A DNA stretch of 64,000 bases from Cryptomeria japonica (GCF_030272615.1 NC_081413.1:557591136-557655135), one strand, 5' to 3'; shown: positions 12,414-24,260, numbered from the stretch's first letter. Notes: generated from the letters alone by a model not told the origin. A program made the numbers and translations.

Positions 12414-13246
12414 CAAAACATGTATCTCAAAGAAACTATAAGTAATCAATAATCAACAATTTACCTTAATAAGAATGTCATATAGGATCATGAATACACT
12501 AGCAGTATTAGCATTTCATGGCCAAACATCTGATAATGAAGCATTTTTAATGGCAATTCTAACAGATTACGTGTTCATAGGTTCAAGCACAGACATGTTT
12601 ACAAACTCCACTCCAACCTATTATTATTAAATATAGAGCAAGTACCTTTCATCATGATAGCCCTAAGCTACGATATCAGACGAATTCCTATCCATCCTGT
12701 GGTGGACACCCGTGAACACCAAGTGCAACAAAATTCAACAGAAAGGCACATTATACAATGAAATTCATGCATACCACTCTGCACAGAAATGACATTATAT
12801 CCATAGCTTGCACAAGATTTCAGTCTTTTCCTATTATCAAAGTTTAACAACTGCAATATTATTTCCAGTTCTACAAAGAATATCTAAACCAAACTTATTT
12901 GGCATTGCTTGCTACACAGACAATAACTATCTCAAGGGATGATATATCATCAATTCTGGAACAATGTTTATATGAGATCTAATTACAAAAAGATTTGTAA
13001 TTTCTAAATAAACTTAAAAAAATCATAAGTAGTCTAAAGGGTTGAGCTTAACTGGTTAAAACACTGGGTTCTCACTATGAAGACGCAAGTTCAATTCCCA
13101 ATAGAAACATCTGAAATGGAATTCTTAAATAAAATTAAAAAATCACAAGTAAAATGATTGGCATTCTCAAACCTCTACCAAAAACTTTCCAACTCATGCC
13201 AGAATGGATGCTGTAGAATATGGCAGGGTAATCCATTGAGGAATTA
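12414..13246. repeat. Segmental duplication copy 1 (interrupted by a SINE)
   Basis: From AAAATGTAGTAAA to TTGAGGAATTAAT this sequence matches 16491-17231 in the same orientation, with many substitutions and small indels. The match stops sharply on both sides. The only large difference is a SINE at 13032-13136 that is absent from the other copy. Copy 1 lies immediately upstream of the F-box fragment; copy 2 has no such neighbour. Confidence 0.85.
13032..13136 (+). mobile_element. tRNA-derived SINE with 15-bp TSD
   Basis: The sequence has an A-box-like part (TGAGCTTAACTGGTTAAAA) and, about 40 bases on, a B-box-like part (GCAAGTTCAATTCCC), as in the RNA polymerase III promoter of tRNA genes. 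It is flanked by AAAAAATCATAAGTA (13017-13031) and AAAAAATCACAAGTA (13137-13151), a 15-bp target duplication with one mismatch. The orthologous position in the duplicated copy near 17105-17130 lacks it, which proves insertion. It does not fold as an intact tRNA to my eye. Confidence 0.75.
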
Positions 13247-13354
13247 ATAATAAGATTAAGATAGCAGTAATGGCAACCACAAGGTTAATGGTAATAGCAT
13301 TAGCCAGGATTTCTGCATAATCAGATAATTTTATTTCAACTTATATTCAGTCAG

Positions 13355-13995
13355 ATTTCTTACAGAGATGTTGTACGTTTTTCCCTGCTTGAAGAGATGG
13401 CGAGTCTTATGGAGGAAAATACCCTTTCTCAATTTTTATTGCAAAGATTTTGCGAAACAGAAAGATGACAAAATACAGGCCATAATTAACGATGCCCTGC
13501 TCCATCTGGATGCTCGTCTTCGTTGTTTGGACCTTCAAATCGCGTTGGATAACCCTAACACTGCCGATATGAACAACTGGATTTGCCTTGTAGCTGGAAA
13601 ACAGGTGGAACACATGGACTCTACAAATCTGTTATAGAGATTCCAAGACCGCTAAGAGGATTAGCGATTCTTTCATGGTGGAGATTGGGAACCCTGTTTT
13701 CAGGTGTGAAAACCTCATTACCTTAAAAATGAAATTCATTAATCTTCCCAAGATACCCACTAATTTTGGGGTTTTCCATTTCCTGAAAACATTTCATCCT
13801 GTCCATAATCCGAATGTTGATGATGCTAAGTTTAAAGAAATCATGGACGCGTGCCCACATCTTCAGAATTTGGCGATTCGCGCTTTTTTGGGATTGAACG
13901 AATTTCAAACTTGCTATCTTTACTTCTCACAAGAAATTTTCAAAAATAAAAAGCCGACTGAAATCAAATTCGCAATCAAATCAAATTCTTACTAA
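13355..13995 (+). pseudogene. F-box/LRR protein gene fragment (broken)
   Basis: The plus strand encodes the end of an F-box (YRDVVRFSLL in one frame, then KRWRVLWRKIPFLNF in the next), followed by the usual linker (LRCLDLQIALDNP, NNWICLVAGKQVEH) and the start of an LRR region (FRCENLITLKMKF, FHFLKTFHPV, ACPHLQNLAIRAF). F-box/LRR proteins are substrate receptors of SCF ubiquitin ligases. Frameshifts occur within the F-box near 13385-13400 and at about 13637-13675, where a stop ends the first frame. The second frame stops at 13995 after only a few repeats, so most of the LRR domain is missing. A pyrimidine tract and TTACAG just before 13360 could be an old splice acceptor. Inferred: decayed partial copy of a host gene. 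Confidence 0.75.
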
Positions 13996-14366
13996 AATTG
14001 TTCTGCATTTTAGGACTGGTAGCACAAAATTTAGAAAGAGAATCTTTTGCACTAATTTAGAAACTTCCATAAAGACCTTCATTTCCTCCCGGAGTTGCTT
14101 TGATATACTTGCATGAATAAAACTTTTCAGGAAGAAAATCTTTGAGATTCCATATTGTAAGGCAATCTTTGAGAACCTTCCATTTAAATAGTCCTACAAT
14201 CTTTGAGAATCTTCAATTTAAATAGTGCTGGAATCTCTTCCAGATATATTTTTGTAATAGCATTAATTTATTTGAAGACTATATGTTCTGCATGAATTTA
14301 GAGCAGGGTGAAAGTTTCCTTCCGTCAATGTTTTTAAATTCACAATGCAAAAAATTAATTTGGGTT

Positions 14367-15258
14367 GAGAAATTTTTGCCCTCTCAAAATATAGTTTTCA
14401 AATAAATTAATACAATTATATATTTGGGATTCAAAAAATACATCTTTAAATGTTTAACGAAATTGTAGAATGTTCTGGACCAGGCCTGGAATTTGATGGC
14501 CACCCCTGCCTGTCATATGAATTTTGTATGGCAGTCTTGTCATTGCAACGACTTTCATTTGACATTTAAAAAAAAATATATTATAAAAAAAAATAATTGT
14601 TCAAGATGTATGTTGTGTAAACAAATAACAATAGAAATTTTAAATTTTTTAATTGTGGTCATCTACAATTTAGTTTGCAAAAATATGATGCAAACATAAA
14701 TTGTTTTTTAAAAAGAAAATTATTGTTCTAAATTAGTAATATATGCAAAAAAAAACTTAAATTTACAAAATAAATTTCTAAATTCATACCCAAAAATCTA
14801 GGAATTATGGGAGAGAAATTTTCGCCCTCTCAAAATATAGTCTTCAAATAAATTAATACAATTATGCATTTGGGATTCAAAAAATATATCTTTAAATGTT
14901 TGACGAAATTGCAGAATGTTCTGGACCAGGCCTGGAATTTGATGGCCACCCCTGCCTGTCATATGAATTTTGTATGGCAGTCTTGTCATTGCAATGACTT
15001 TCATTTGACATTTAAAAATAAAAATATTATAAGAAAAAATAATTGTTCAAGATGTATGTTGTGTAAACAAATAACAATAGTAATTTTAAATTTTTTAATT
15101 GTGGTTATCTACAATTTAGTTTGCAAAAATATGATGCAAACATAAATTGTTTTTTAAAAAGAAAATTATTGTTCTAAATTAGTAATATATGCAAAAAAAA
15201 CCTAAATTTACAAAATAAATTTCTAAATTCATACCCAAGAATCTAGGAACTATTATAA
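14367..15258. repeat. Tandem duplication, 446-bp unit x2
   Basis: The unit starting GAGAAATTTTTGCCCTCTC at 14367 recurs at 14813 (GAGAAATTTTCGCCCTCTC), with only a few differences over about 446 bp. Both units contain the 8-mer TTCTGGAC followed by the left terminus of the hAT-like element. The duplication therefore includes flanking DNA plus the left part of that element. Confidence 0.85.
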
Positions 15259-15671
15259 AAATTCATATTAAAATATTTTAGAAATTAAAAACAATTATAT
15301 TGAACAAGTTTCTAAATTGATGTTTAAGACAATCTTATTAAAAATATTTATAAAAATAAATTAACTAAGTTTCTAAATTCATATAAGAAAATACATAATA
15401 TTTTGAAAAAATCATATCAAAATATTATAAAATTACAAACAATTATATTCTACCATTTCAAAACATTCTAAATAAATTTATATTTTAATAATAAACATTC
15501 TAAAATGATATATATTAATATAAAAAATTATAATACTATAGAATATATATTGCCTATTATAATTTTAAGAAAAAATAACATGTCAATGTGTATATCTAAT
15601 AACTTTTTTAGCTGTCATATACGATCTAAAAGTGAAAAAACAGCCACATTGACTGTCAAATTCCAGGCCTG
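14927..15671. mobile_element. Non-autonomous hAT-like DNA element
   Basis: CAGGCCTGGAATTTGA at 14927 has its exact reverse complement ending at 15671, giving 16-bp perfect terminal inverted repeats. The 8-mer TTCTGGAC flanks both ends (14919-14926 and 15672-15679). Termini starting CAG and an 8-bp target duplication are hallmarks of the hAT superfamily. The interior is A+T-rich and has no transposase, so it would depend on an element elsewhere. The same left terminus and 8-mer also occur at 14473-14496 in the upstream tandem unit, so the original left end could be either copy (745 or about 1191 bp). Confidence 0.8.
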
Positions 15672-15679
15672 TTCTGGAC

Positions 15680-16490
15680 CATTTAAATCAAAGATACTCA
15701 GAGATTTACTTCTTTAAAAGTAGTTATCATGCCAGTATGTGATATAATATGCAAAGTAACTTTGAGAGGAAATGATATGAAGATCTTTATGGAAGTTTCT
15801 AAATTATTGCAGAATGTAATAAAAGATTGTCTTCCTAAACTTAGTTATTATGCAAGTATGTACTATTAATCATAATATACAAAACAATTTCCGGAAAAGA
15901 TAAAGATAGCAAAGACAAATTACAACACCCGTACAACATCATCTTGGCCTTTAAAAAAGGAAAGATTTTCCTGTTATCTGTAAGATTTCAGTCGTTTTTT
16001 TATTTGTGGGAATTTCTTATGAGAAAAGATCAATTTTTAGAAATTTATGTGAAGCTTGTTGAAAATATCAATTTAAAGATAATTGTTGGAGATTAACATA
16101 ATCTAATTGAAGATTAACACAATCTAATTGGGCGTAGCATAACCTGCATAGATTGCTAGACAACATTTTGCTCTCTTTTAATAATCTTGATAATCTAAAA
16201 TTACACTAATTTTTTCAATAAAATCCACCTATTAGTATGATATGATAAACTACTTTAAAAAAATCAAAACTTAAAATATGTTTTTAACTTGAAATCTATT
16301 AAACAAGAAAATGGATAGCACTTACTCTTTTAACATTATTTATGTTTCTATTTGTTTGCCACTGTATACAGAAATCTCTAAATGGCATTCTTGAATAGAA
16401 TTTTCCTCCTCGAACAAATCCTTTACTTTCAAGATTCAAACAGGATGTTGTGCAATTATCCACCTGCAAATAGACAATTTCATAACAAAA
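15680..16490. other. A+T-rich DNA, no gene seen
   Basis: No coding motif or RNA gene. A short local repeat (GATTAACATAATCTAATTG / GATTAACACAATCTAATTG) lies near 16092-16130. Confidence 0.55.
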
Positions 16491-17231
16491 AAATGTAGTA
16501 AATCAAAACTTGTATCTTAAAGAAACTATAAGTAATCAATAATCAACACTTTAGCTTAACAAGGATGTCATATAGCATCATGAATACACTCGTAATAATA
16601 GAATTTCATGGCCAAACATCAGACAATCAAGCACTTTTTAATGAAAATTCTAATAGATTAGATACACATAAATTCAAACAGAGACATGATTACAAACTCT
16701 ACTCCAACCTATTATTAAATATAGAGCAATATACCTTTCAACATGATAGCCACAAGCCATGGTATCGGGCAAATTCTCATCCATCCTGTGGTGGACACCA
16801 AGTAGCAACAAAATTCAACATAAAGGGACATTAGACAATGAAATTCATGCATATCCTCTGCACAGAAATAACATCATATCCACAGCTTGCACAAGATTGC
16901 AGTCTTTCCGATGATCAAAGTTTAACAACTCCAATATTGTTTCCAGTTCTACAGAGAATATCTAAATCGAACTATTTACTTTGTATTGCTTACTACGCAG
17001 ACAATAACAATCTCAAGGGATGATATATCATCAATTGTGGAACAATGTTCATATAATTTTGGTATGAGATCTTATTATAGACAAAGATTTGTAATTTCTA
17101 AAGAAACCTCAAAAAAATCAGAAGTATAACTGTATAAATGATTGGCATATCCAAACCTCTACGAATAACTTTCCAACTCGTGCCAGAATGGAAGCTGCAG
17201 AATATGGCAGGGAAATCTATTGAGGAATTAA
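16491..17231. repeat. Segmental duplication copy 2
   Basis: Diverged direct copy of 12414-13246 without the SINE. It preserves the same order of short landmarks, for example CATCCTGTGGTGGACACC, CACAAGATT.CAGTCTTT and CAAGGGATGATATATCATCAATT. It ends at TTGAGGAATTAAT, after which the sequences are unrelated. Confidence 0.85.
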
Positions 17232-19040
17232 TGATACAGAAACAATTTTTCCAGATGTTATAAATTTGCTGGGCCTTTGGTGGACTTGTATGCAGAGGGT
17301 TGAAGCATAACAAGACAAATTATTTGACAAAATCATCAAATAATGTACAAGAACTACTTGACAAACTATTCGACAAACATGCACTAGGTGTGTGAACTGT
17401 TTGACAAAATGCCTCATAGAAATGTTAAAACATGCACTGGGTATGTGAACCGTTTGACAAAATGCCTCAATAAAAGGAATAGCATGCACAGAGCTACCGT
17501 GAAAACTATTCACCAAGAATAACCGAGAAGAGTTATATTTATTTAACCCTAATTCATATATTTGCGACAGCCATAGATATATTTCAAGTTTTTTTAACAC
17601 AATGACATTAATTGTTCCCATGGCTATACAAATTTGGTATTCATACCTTTAAACTGCAACGACTGCAACATTCCAAGGAAACTAGCTTTCTTTCACACAG
17701 ATGAATCATTCAATAAACATCCATTCCAAATAAAAGCGCCAAGAATATTAAGGATAATACCGAGCTACAATTGAATCAAACCTAAATCTATATAAGAAAT
17801 CTCAACGCTTCACCAGATATGCATCATTTTTCATGGCTAGGGTTTACCCCGAGATTTATACTCCCAAGCGAACCCTAACACTTATTCCCTACAATGATCG
17901 CATTTTCATACTTGCTGAAGAGAAGGCATGAACCCAAGCAAGGAACATTATTTAAAATGCCCTAGGCTTCCACCAAAGGAATGATGTGATAGCCATCCAA
18001 GGAGCCTCCTCCAGCAAAAGAATGATTGCTTCTGTAGAAGTTTGCCCTTTGTTTAATTTCTACAGAACAATTTAAGTTCTTCTATGACTCAATACATCCA
18101 CTGCAACCCCATACACATTCTCCTCTGAATTATAAGATAAGTCTACCTCAAGCTCAAAAATTCGGCTCATGCACCTACGTGACAATTTTTTTTTAACTTA
18201 CCTGGGTATTCTTCCATTTTCTTCCCGTTTCTAGATCGTTTTGATGATAGATTCATGTTCTCGGTTCTACCTCGTTTCCATGATATCATGTTAGTGTAAT
18301 TTCATAAGTTTTATGAGAGAGGAATAGTATTTGAGCAATCAAAATTTGGTCTTTTTCAAAACAAAAAAAAAATCTCTATATTTGTAGCTAATGTGATATC
18401 ACATGATTGATTATTTTTACAACATTAAAGTCATAATTATTGATGCGATGTTGTAAAAACAAATTGGACATTTAATCAACAATTATGGATATTAAATCAA
18501 CAACTGCTATCTAACAATTGAAATATGTGATCCTCTCCCAATATAACATTTACATAAGAATCTTTTGTAATTCAAAATAACTATAGTATATAATATATTA
18601 AATCTTAAATTTAAATTAGTTTAATAGAATGTATGTAAAATTAATAACTTGAAAAATCTTTTCTCCAAATCAAGACTATATTTATAATGTGGACAGTAGG
18701 GCTTAGGTTTGTATTTCATTCTAACCCTAATTCTCATATTAGTCTATTGATTTTGAAATTGGTGGAGAAATATTTTTCAAATAATGAAAAGATATATAGT
18801 TAATCTTCAATGTTCAAAAGATTTACTTGAAATCTTTATCAAAATCCATCCTTCATCTTAGATTTTTCTTATGTCTATAAGACAAACAAAGAAACATTAA
18901 AACTCTCATTTTTGTAAATACTAGCATACAAATCTTTAGAAGATATAGGTAAAGTACGCCCAAAGACATTATATTTGTTCATTATTCCACTTTAAAAATA
19001 TTTTATTATATTGTAATAAATATTAAATTATGTCTTCGAA
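17232..19040. other. Non-coding DNA; short direct repeat at 17379-17470
   Basis: ACATGCACT(A/G)GGT(G/A)TGTGAAC followed by GTTTGACAAAATGCCTCA occurs twice, about 52 bp apart (17379 and 17431). A minus-strand open frame across it (17217-17621) shows no family motif. A 32-codon plus-strand frame starts at 17833, but nothing supports it as a gene. Confidence 0.45.
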
Positions 19041-19044
19041 TGTG

Positions 19045-19155
19045 TAGTGTCGCAGTCAAAACACTTCGTTGGTGAAGCAACCAACAAGGTTCAAATCCCT
19101 GTTGGGCCATTGTCAAAAGTGTTTACGTGGAGCCAGAGGACGTGTTGTGCCAATG
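19045..19155 (+). mobile_element. Possible tRNA-derived SINE
   Basis: The sequence around 19068-19107 ends in AAGGTTCAAATCCCTGTTGG, a good B-box (GGTTCRANYCC), about 40 bases after a weaker A-box-like part (GTCGCAGTCAAAACAC). The distance between the boxes fits a tRNA-derived promoter. I could not identify target duplications or a tail, so ends are approximate. It differs in sequence from the SINE at 13032. Confidence 0.4.
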
Positions 19156-19429
19156 TCACGGTCATGTAAAACTATGAGTAGCAGAGAACCTTCTAAACAC
19201 CAAGATAGGCCCCCAAAACTACAATCTCTAGAGAAAGACCTAGCCTTACCCCACAAAAATAGCTAAACCCTAAAACCAAAGGAATTAAATCGTAGCTAAA
19301 ACAGTGCAACCGTTGCAAAATTGCTCTAGAACAAAACCCCTAACACCAACTAAGAGAAATTTACTGAAATAAACTCCATGCTTTAAAAAATAAACAGCAA
19401 AATTCAGGCTGCAATTTAACTCCTACTTC

Positions 19430-20060
19430 ACCCTGGCAACAGAGGACCATTGACCCAGTAGTCTGACAAGTTGAAAGCCCACTTCTCCTTGTCCTCCCCA
19501 ACTTTCTTTGCCTTCTCCTTACTCTGCTCAATCTCCTTCTCACACAGATATTGCTTCAATTCATCCCCCCCAATCAACACCTCCATGCAATGTGCATCAC
19601 GATCCTCTGAATCACTCTATAAAATGAATGGTTGGAGTAGGCAATTGGAATCTATCTCTTGGCACGAGTTGTCACCAATAGGAAGAAAATCTACACCTAA
19701 TTAAGCTTGTGTCATAATGGAAGGAATGACATACAACTAGTCCACATTCACACACCACTCTAACACCCACAACACCTCCTCCTTACCCAATTCAAGGCCC
19801 CATGCCATAACCATTGACACAATGTTAATGTTTGTATGGTATTGGTGCTCAACCTACAAGAATTCTTTCCTGATAGCATCTTCATTATCTCGAGGAAGAT
19901 GTGATCCTCATATTTGAACATGTCCCTCAAACACTGTGCCCAAAAAGGCAAGTTGTTGTCTTGTCATGATGAGAGTGAAGGTCGCCTCCATTTGGCACAA
20001 GTCTAGTGTCAAAAATTGCATACCTCTTTGTAATTTGACCTACATCTTTTTTAACCACTA
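19430..20060 (-). pseudogene. Unrecognised minus-strand coding relic
   Basis: The minus strand from about 19630 to 19440 is open for about 60 codons with strongly protein-like content. It starts SDSEDRDAHCMEVLIGGDEL, continues into a lysine/glutamate-rich helix (QSKEKAKKVGEDKEKW), and ends AFNLSDYWVNGPLLPG. Further upstream (19951-19760) a second frame reads LRDMFKYEDHIFLEIMKMLSGK. The pieces are in different frames with stops between them, so the gene is broken or contains introns. I do not recognise the family and propose no function. Confidence 0.4.
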
Positions 20061-20249
20061 TGGTGTCCATTCCCCTAGCACCTGAGTAGGCTCACTTCAG
20101 ACCTTGCATCAGCCTTTTCCCTCTTAGGATGCTTAAGACCCCCTTTCAACAACTATCCTTCAGCTTATGTTTCTTGTTAGTCGCGTGTCTCCCTTGTCTC
20201 TTGTTGTTTTTGAGCATGATTCATTTTGACACTAGTGTGCCACACATTC

Positions 20250-21300
20250 ATCCCGTGACATCTCAATGTTAGAATGTCAATTCCGAGCACACCTTTCCAC
20301 TTATCACTTGCGTATGTCGGTGGAAACGGCTCTGAACCTTTCAAACGACTTGCCAGCCCTCTTTTCCCTCCTCTTCTCTCTTTTAAATCTATCCTCTCCC
20401 TTCATTCAAGATCTCTAGTTCCTCCATACAATCTCTCTTATTCTTTGGGCTCTTACAACTTCCTCCAACTCTCTCTCGCTTGCTACATCAATCTCTATTT
20501 TTCTTTAGCACTCTCAAGCTCTCACAGTATTCTTTTGCAACTCTCTAGGCTTTCTCAAGCCTTTTTGGTAATATCTATCTATTTATCCTATCTTTGGGCA
20601 TTTTGGGATTTATCACATCCCTCTTCTATTATTTATCATTTATCCTATCTTGCATTTGACTTTTATTCTATCAATCTATCTGGTTGTCTATGGAGGTGGA
20701 AACACTAAAACAGGGATTTGACTGAGGCAAGTCCCCAAGTAACCCCAAACATTTTTCCTTTTTGGCTTGTGTGTAGGTTGCATTAGGGAAGATTCATTTG
20801 GCTGGAGGCTTCATATCGTGGACCGGTTGTGAGATTATCTTCTTCCTTTCCTTTGTGGCTTTCATTCCATTTATATAATTGTTTTACCTTCTTTTATATA
20901 TATTTATCGCATTTAAATTAATCTAAAACACTTATCTATTACATTGTGCCCTTTTGTGCGAACTTTGCATTTTGTTTGTACATGGCACTAGCGCATCATG
21001 CTATTGTCCATAATCCGTGTGCGCATCCTTGTGGAGAGAGCTATCAAGGGATGTACGAAGACATACTACATCTTGAGTGGAGAGGTTGGTTAGTGAATCT
21101 TTGAGAGGTTGTTATCCGCTTGTTGAAGAGGTTCATTTTTCCCCCTCCGCAACAAGAAAACCCTCACAACACAACACCGCCATCTTCCAGCTACACAGAC
21201 CATTTGTTGCATAAATAATTGCATGTCACCCGATCCATAATTACCACCATTCGTGCCACCTTAATTGTCATTCCCAAAAATAATTAAAAAATGCTTTGGC
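20250..21300. other. Pyrimidine-rich, LTR- or leader-like DNA
   Basis: The plus strand at 20300-20560 is rich in CT tracts. A 144-codon frame there (20274-20708) is serine/leucine-rich because of that composition and has no motif. The tract down to 21200 resembles an untranslated leader or LTR, but I found no paired copy. Confidence 0.35.
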
Positions 21301-21309
21301 TACATATGA

Positions 21310-21830
21310 TAGAATTGTTCCCCAAGGTCCAACTCATAGTTGTCCTCCCACACACCTGATAACTTGCTCTTGTCAAGTGATAATGCCACCTTGGATAAGT
21401 TATCAACCACCGTATTGCCATCTCTCAATATGTGAGAGAGACAAAAATTGGAAAATATTGCAAGTAAATCTCTCACAATTTTAATGTATTTATTAAGCTA
21501 CCAAGTCACCAATTCTCCTTTAATCAAGGCATTGATAATAATTTGGGAGTCACCCTCAAGGTGAAGTCGGGAAATATTCAAATTTTTGGCCATCACCACC
21601 ACCAACGAGGCCACTTGAGCCTCGATTGAATTGTTCGTATCATTCCTCAATCTCAAAACCCCAAACGCCACAATGCTTACAAAACAATCTCTAGCAACAT
21701 AGCCTGCACCAAAGGGGTCAGGGTTTCCCTTGGACACCCTATCGAAGTTCACCTTGATCTTTCCCTACTCCGGAGCAGTCCACTCAACGATCCTACCCTT
21801 TTTATAGCTTGGATTAATCCTGACAAGCCC
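21310..21830 (-). pseudogene. LINE-type RNase H relic
   Basis: The minus strand encodes an RVT_3-type RNase H domain: NFDRVSKGNPDPFGAGYVARD with the first Asp, SIEAQVAS with the Glu, LHLEGDSQIIINAL with the second Asp, then a stop, then LSHILRDGNTVVDNLSKVAL with the last Asp. This is the C-terminal domain of plant L1 ORF2. No RT is seen next to it and I could not define ends, so it is a fragment of a third LINE in the window. Confidence 0.75.
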
Positions 21831-21839
21831 ATTAATAGG

Positions 21840-22303
21840 CCATATATGATAATAATATTATGTTTTAATATATTCTTATTTTTATGTAGGACACTTTCAG
21901 TCCCCCATAATCACTAATATTAAATTGAGATAAATATGAAGTTTAACTTGATTGCATGATGGAAATAGATAGATTTGATTGATTATTAAACTCAGAGTGA
22001 GTAGTAGTTGAGAGGTAGAAGTGTAGATATAATTAGCATTAAATAACTAAAAAATATTTAATTGAGTGCATGAGAGGAGAAAATAAAATAAATTAAATTA
22101 AAAAATAATAATTAAATATTTTTTGGCTTTTCATGCATTTAAGTGTCACAAACATCAAATTAAATGCTTCTAGTTTCTATTGACAGATGTTTTTGCATCC
22201 ATGTGTAAGTATAGTACACCTTCGACGTATTAATAAGTAATGTGAGGTAATTTGAAATAACACACTACTACTTCTTTGCACAAACAAGAGGTGCATTAGA
22301 GAG
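21840..22303. other. A+T-rich DNA upstream of copia relic
   Basis: No motif is recognisable. The N-terminal part of the host copia element (gag, protease, HHCC) would be expected here or further left and is not visible, so the host element is truncated or too decayed on this side. Confidence 0.4.
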
Positions 22304-22809
22304 GTCATGATAGATTACTCTAGAAGGACATGGGTGTATTTCTTCAACAATAAATTTAAGGTCTTTAATCAACTTAGCGAGTTTAAGGCTCTATTGAAAA
22401 ATAAGCCTTGTAAAAACACTTAGTTGTTGAGAAGTGACAATAAGGCGAATATTATTTATAGACTTGATAGATTTTGTAAGGACAGTAATATATAAATGCA
22501 TAAAACAACTCCATTCAGCCCTAAATAGAGCAGGGTTACAAAACATATGAACATGATATTTATGGAGAGGTCTAAGAGTATGCTTAATGGGTCTAAGGCA
22601 TATAAAAATTCTAGGTGGAGGTTGTTTGTACTACATGTTACTTGATCAATAGGTCTCCTACATCAACACTTATTGAGAGTACCCCTATAGAGGTTTGGAC
22701 AGGAAAAAAATCCCTCACTTCACCATTTCATGTTTTTTGTTGTGAGGCATATGCTCATTTTCCTAAGGAGAATTGATCAATGTTGGATAAAAAGGTTGTT
22801 AAATATATC
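22304..22809 (+). pseudogene. Host Ty1/copia relic, piece 1: integrase core
   Basis: The plus strand reads VMIDYSRRTWVYF, then an integrase core with LRSDN, FCKDSN, TPFSPK, MERSKSMLNGS and, after a one-base shift, CYLINRSPTSTLIESTPIEVW and CEAYAHFPKEN. These are standard Ty1/copia integrase landmarks; the LRSDN Asp is the second catalytic residue. At least four stops and one frameshift are present. The piece ends in ...KKVVKYI, exactly at the left end of the Tat element, and continues at 41010 with FIGFG. Confidence 0.85.
22805..22809. repeat. TSD of the Tat element (ATATC), left
   Basis: ATATC precedes the TG of the 5' LTR and is repeated at 41005-41009 directly after the CA of the 3' LTR. 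Confidence 0.9.
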
Positions 22810-24260
22810 TGTAGACGTATAAAAATGACCATATTCCCAGATGAATATTTTATGTTCATTCCTCTATTTAGTTAAATCCAATTTAATTAAATCACCCACA
22901 TTCCTCTATTTAATTAAATAAATTATTTAATTTATTTAAGTTAAATTCACTAAAACCTTTTGCATCATTTAATTGAATAAATCATTTTATCCCTTTCTCT
23001 CTAATTTTAATTAAACTTACATTTAATTAAATAGTTCACCCTAAATTGAATAAATCTAACTTACTCAAATTCCCAAATTGCAACCAAATTGAAATAAATT
23101 AATTTTATTTTAATTAAATTCTATTTTCCCCACCCACTTGCAAAATCCTACATCTCCCATTTGCATCCTAAACCCTATTCCTAATTTCTTCTAGAATCCA
23201 TCTAATCCTAATCAATTAACCCAAACCCATTCATTATCCCCTTTCCCTAAATTTGAGGTCACTTCTCAAATTTGGAGTAAAGTCTTCAAAACGCATTAAA
23301 GCCTTTATCCATTCAACAAGATGCCCCCAAATTTGGAAGGACTCTTACAAATTTGTCCCCAAAGTCTTCAAACCATTAATGGTTAACTAACCCTTAGTGG
23401 CATGGTTAGAGACTTTTTGCCTAACTTAACCTCCATCTAACCCAAGGGTCTCATCAAGCATTTATTGCGTTGACCATAGTTATCCCTTTAACCTTTGCAC
23501 AAGAGTTTATCCTTTGGGTAAAAGCTTTATCCAATGGATAACCTTAACCTAACCTTAACCCTTACCTCATAAGGTAACCATGAGGTCTTCTCAAGCATTT
23601 AATGCTTCCTACCTCTCCTCTCAACCAACCTCTTGTTGACAATTGTCACCATTTCATTGGTGAAGATTGGAAACATGGATTGACAACTTTCAATCTTGAC
23701 CCTTGATTAACTCTTTCAATCCTGGCCATCCATTGCCCTATTTTTGCTATAAATAGAGCTCTCCTTCCTCCATTTTGAGGATCCAAGTTTCATGCATCTA
23801 ATCTATAGTCATTTTATAATCTAACATTTAATCTCTCTTTGAATAGGAATCATCTTAATACGCATTTTAAGAAGCATTTCCATTATCATAGCAAAATCAT
23901 GTTAGACTAGTATACCATGTTAGGATAGTATCACTACTAATCTTGTCATCTTATAATCTAGTTTATTGCATTTATAGAATCATGCATAGATAGGATGCAT
24001 TCTCATGGTAAAATCAATCAAAAGCATCCTTCGTTCTTGCATTTGTCATCCCTAAACCACTTTGCGTAGTGATCTAAGAGCAAAGGCATTGGTTTGAGGG
24101 ACCTTGTGAGATAGAGAACCATGGAACCAACCTTGGGAAGTTGAGTCACCCTTCATGACTCCATAGCTTGCACCAAGAAGTCATGTGGGTGTGTGAGCAA
24201 GCCTCTTTGAGCTTCACTTTTCACATTTTGAGTTTCATTGAATTGCTTTTCCCACATACA
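22810..24260 (+). repeat. 5' LTR of the Tat element
   Basis: Starts TGTAGACGTATAAAAATGAC and ends CCCACATACA. It matches 39585-41004 throughout. A TATA-like GCTATAAATAGAGC at 23746-23759 is the likely core promoter, which leaves about 500 bp for the R and U5 regions. Confidence 0.93.
23746..23759 (+). promoter_or_regulatory. TATA box in the Tat 5' LTR
   Basis: GCTATAAATAGAGC is conserved in the 3' LTR (from 40492). Its position within the LTR suits a U3 core promoter that would start the genomic RNA. The start site itself is inferred. Confidence 0.6.

Noticed and set aside
13032-13136. Functional tRNA gene
   Set aside because: A- and B-box-like parts exist, but no acceptor stem or anticodon arm is evident and the sequence is flanked by target duplications, so a SINE fits better.
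17217-17621. 134-codon minus-strand ORF
   Set aside because: It overlaps the end of the segmental duplication and a short direct repeat, and shows no recognisable motif.
17833-17931. 32-codon ORF starting MARVYPEIY
   Set aside because: Short, no recognised family, no splice or promoter evidence. It could be a first exon but cannot be supported.
20274-20708. 144-codon plus-strand ORF
   Set aside because: Composition follows the CT-rich DNA (Ser/Leu/Tyr), with no domain and no codon-level sign of selection.
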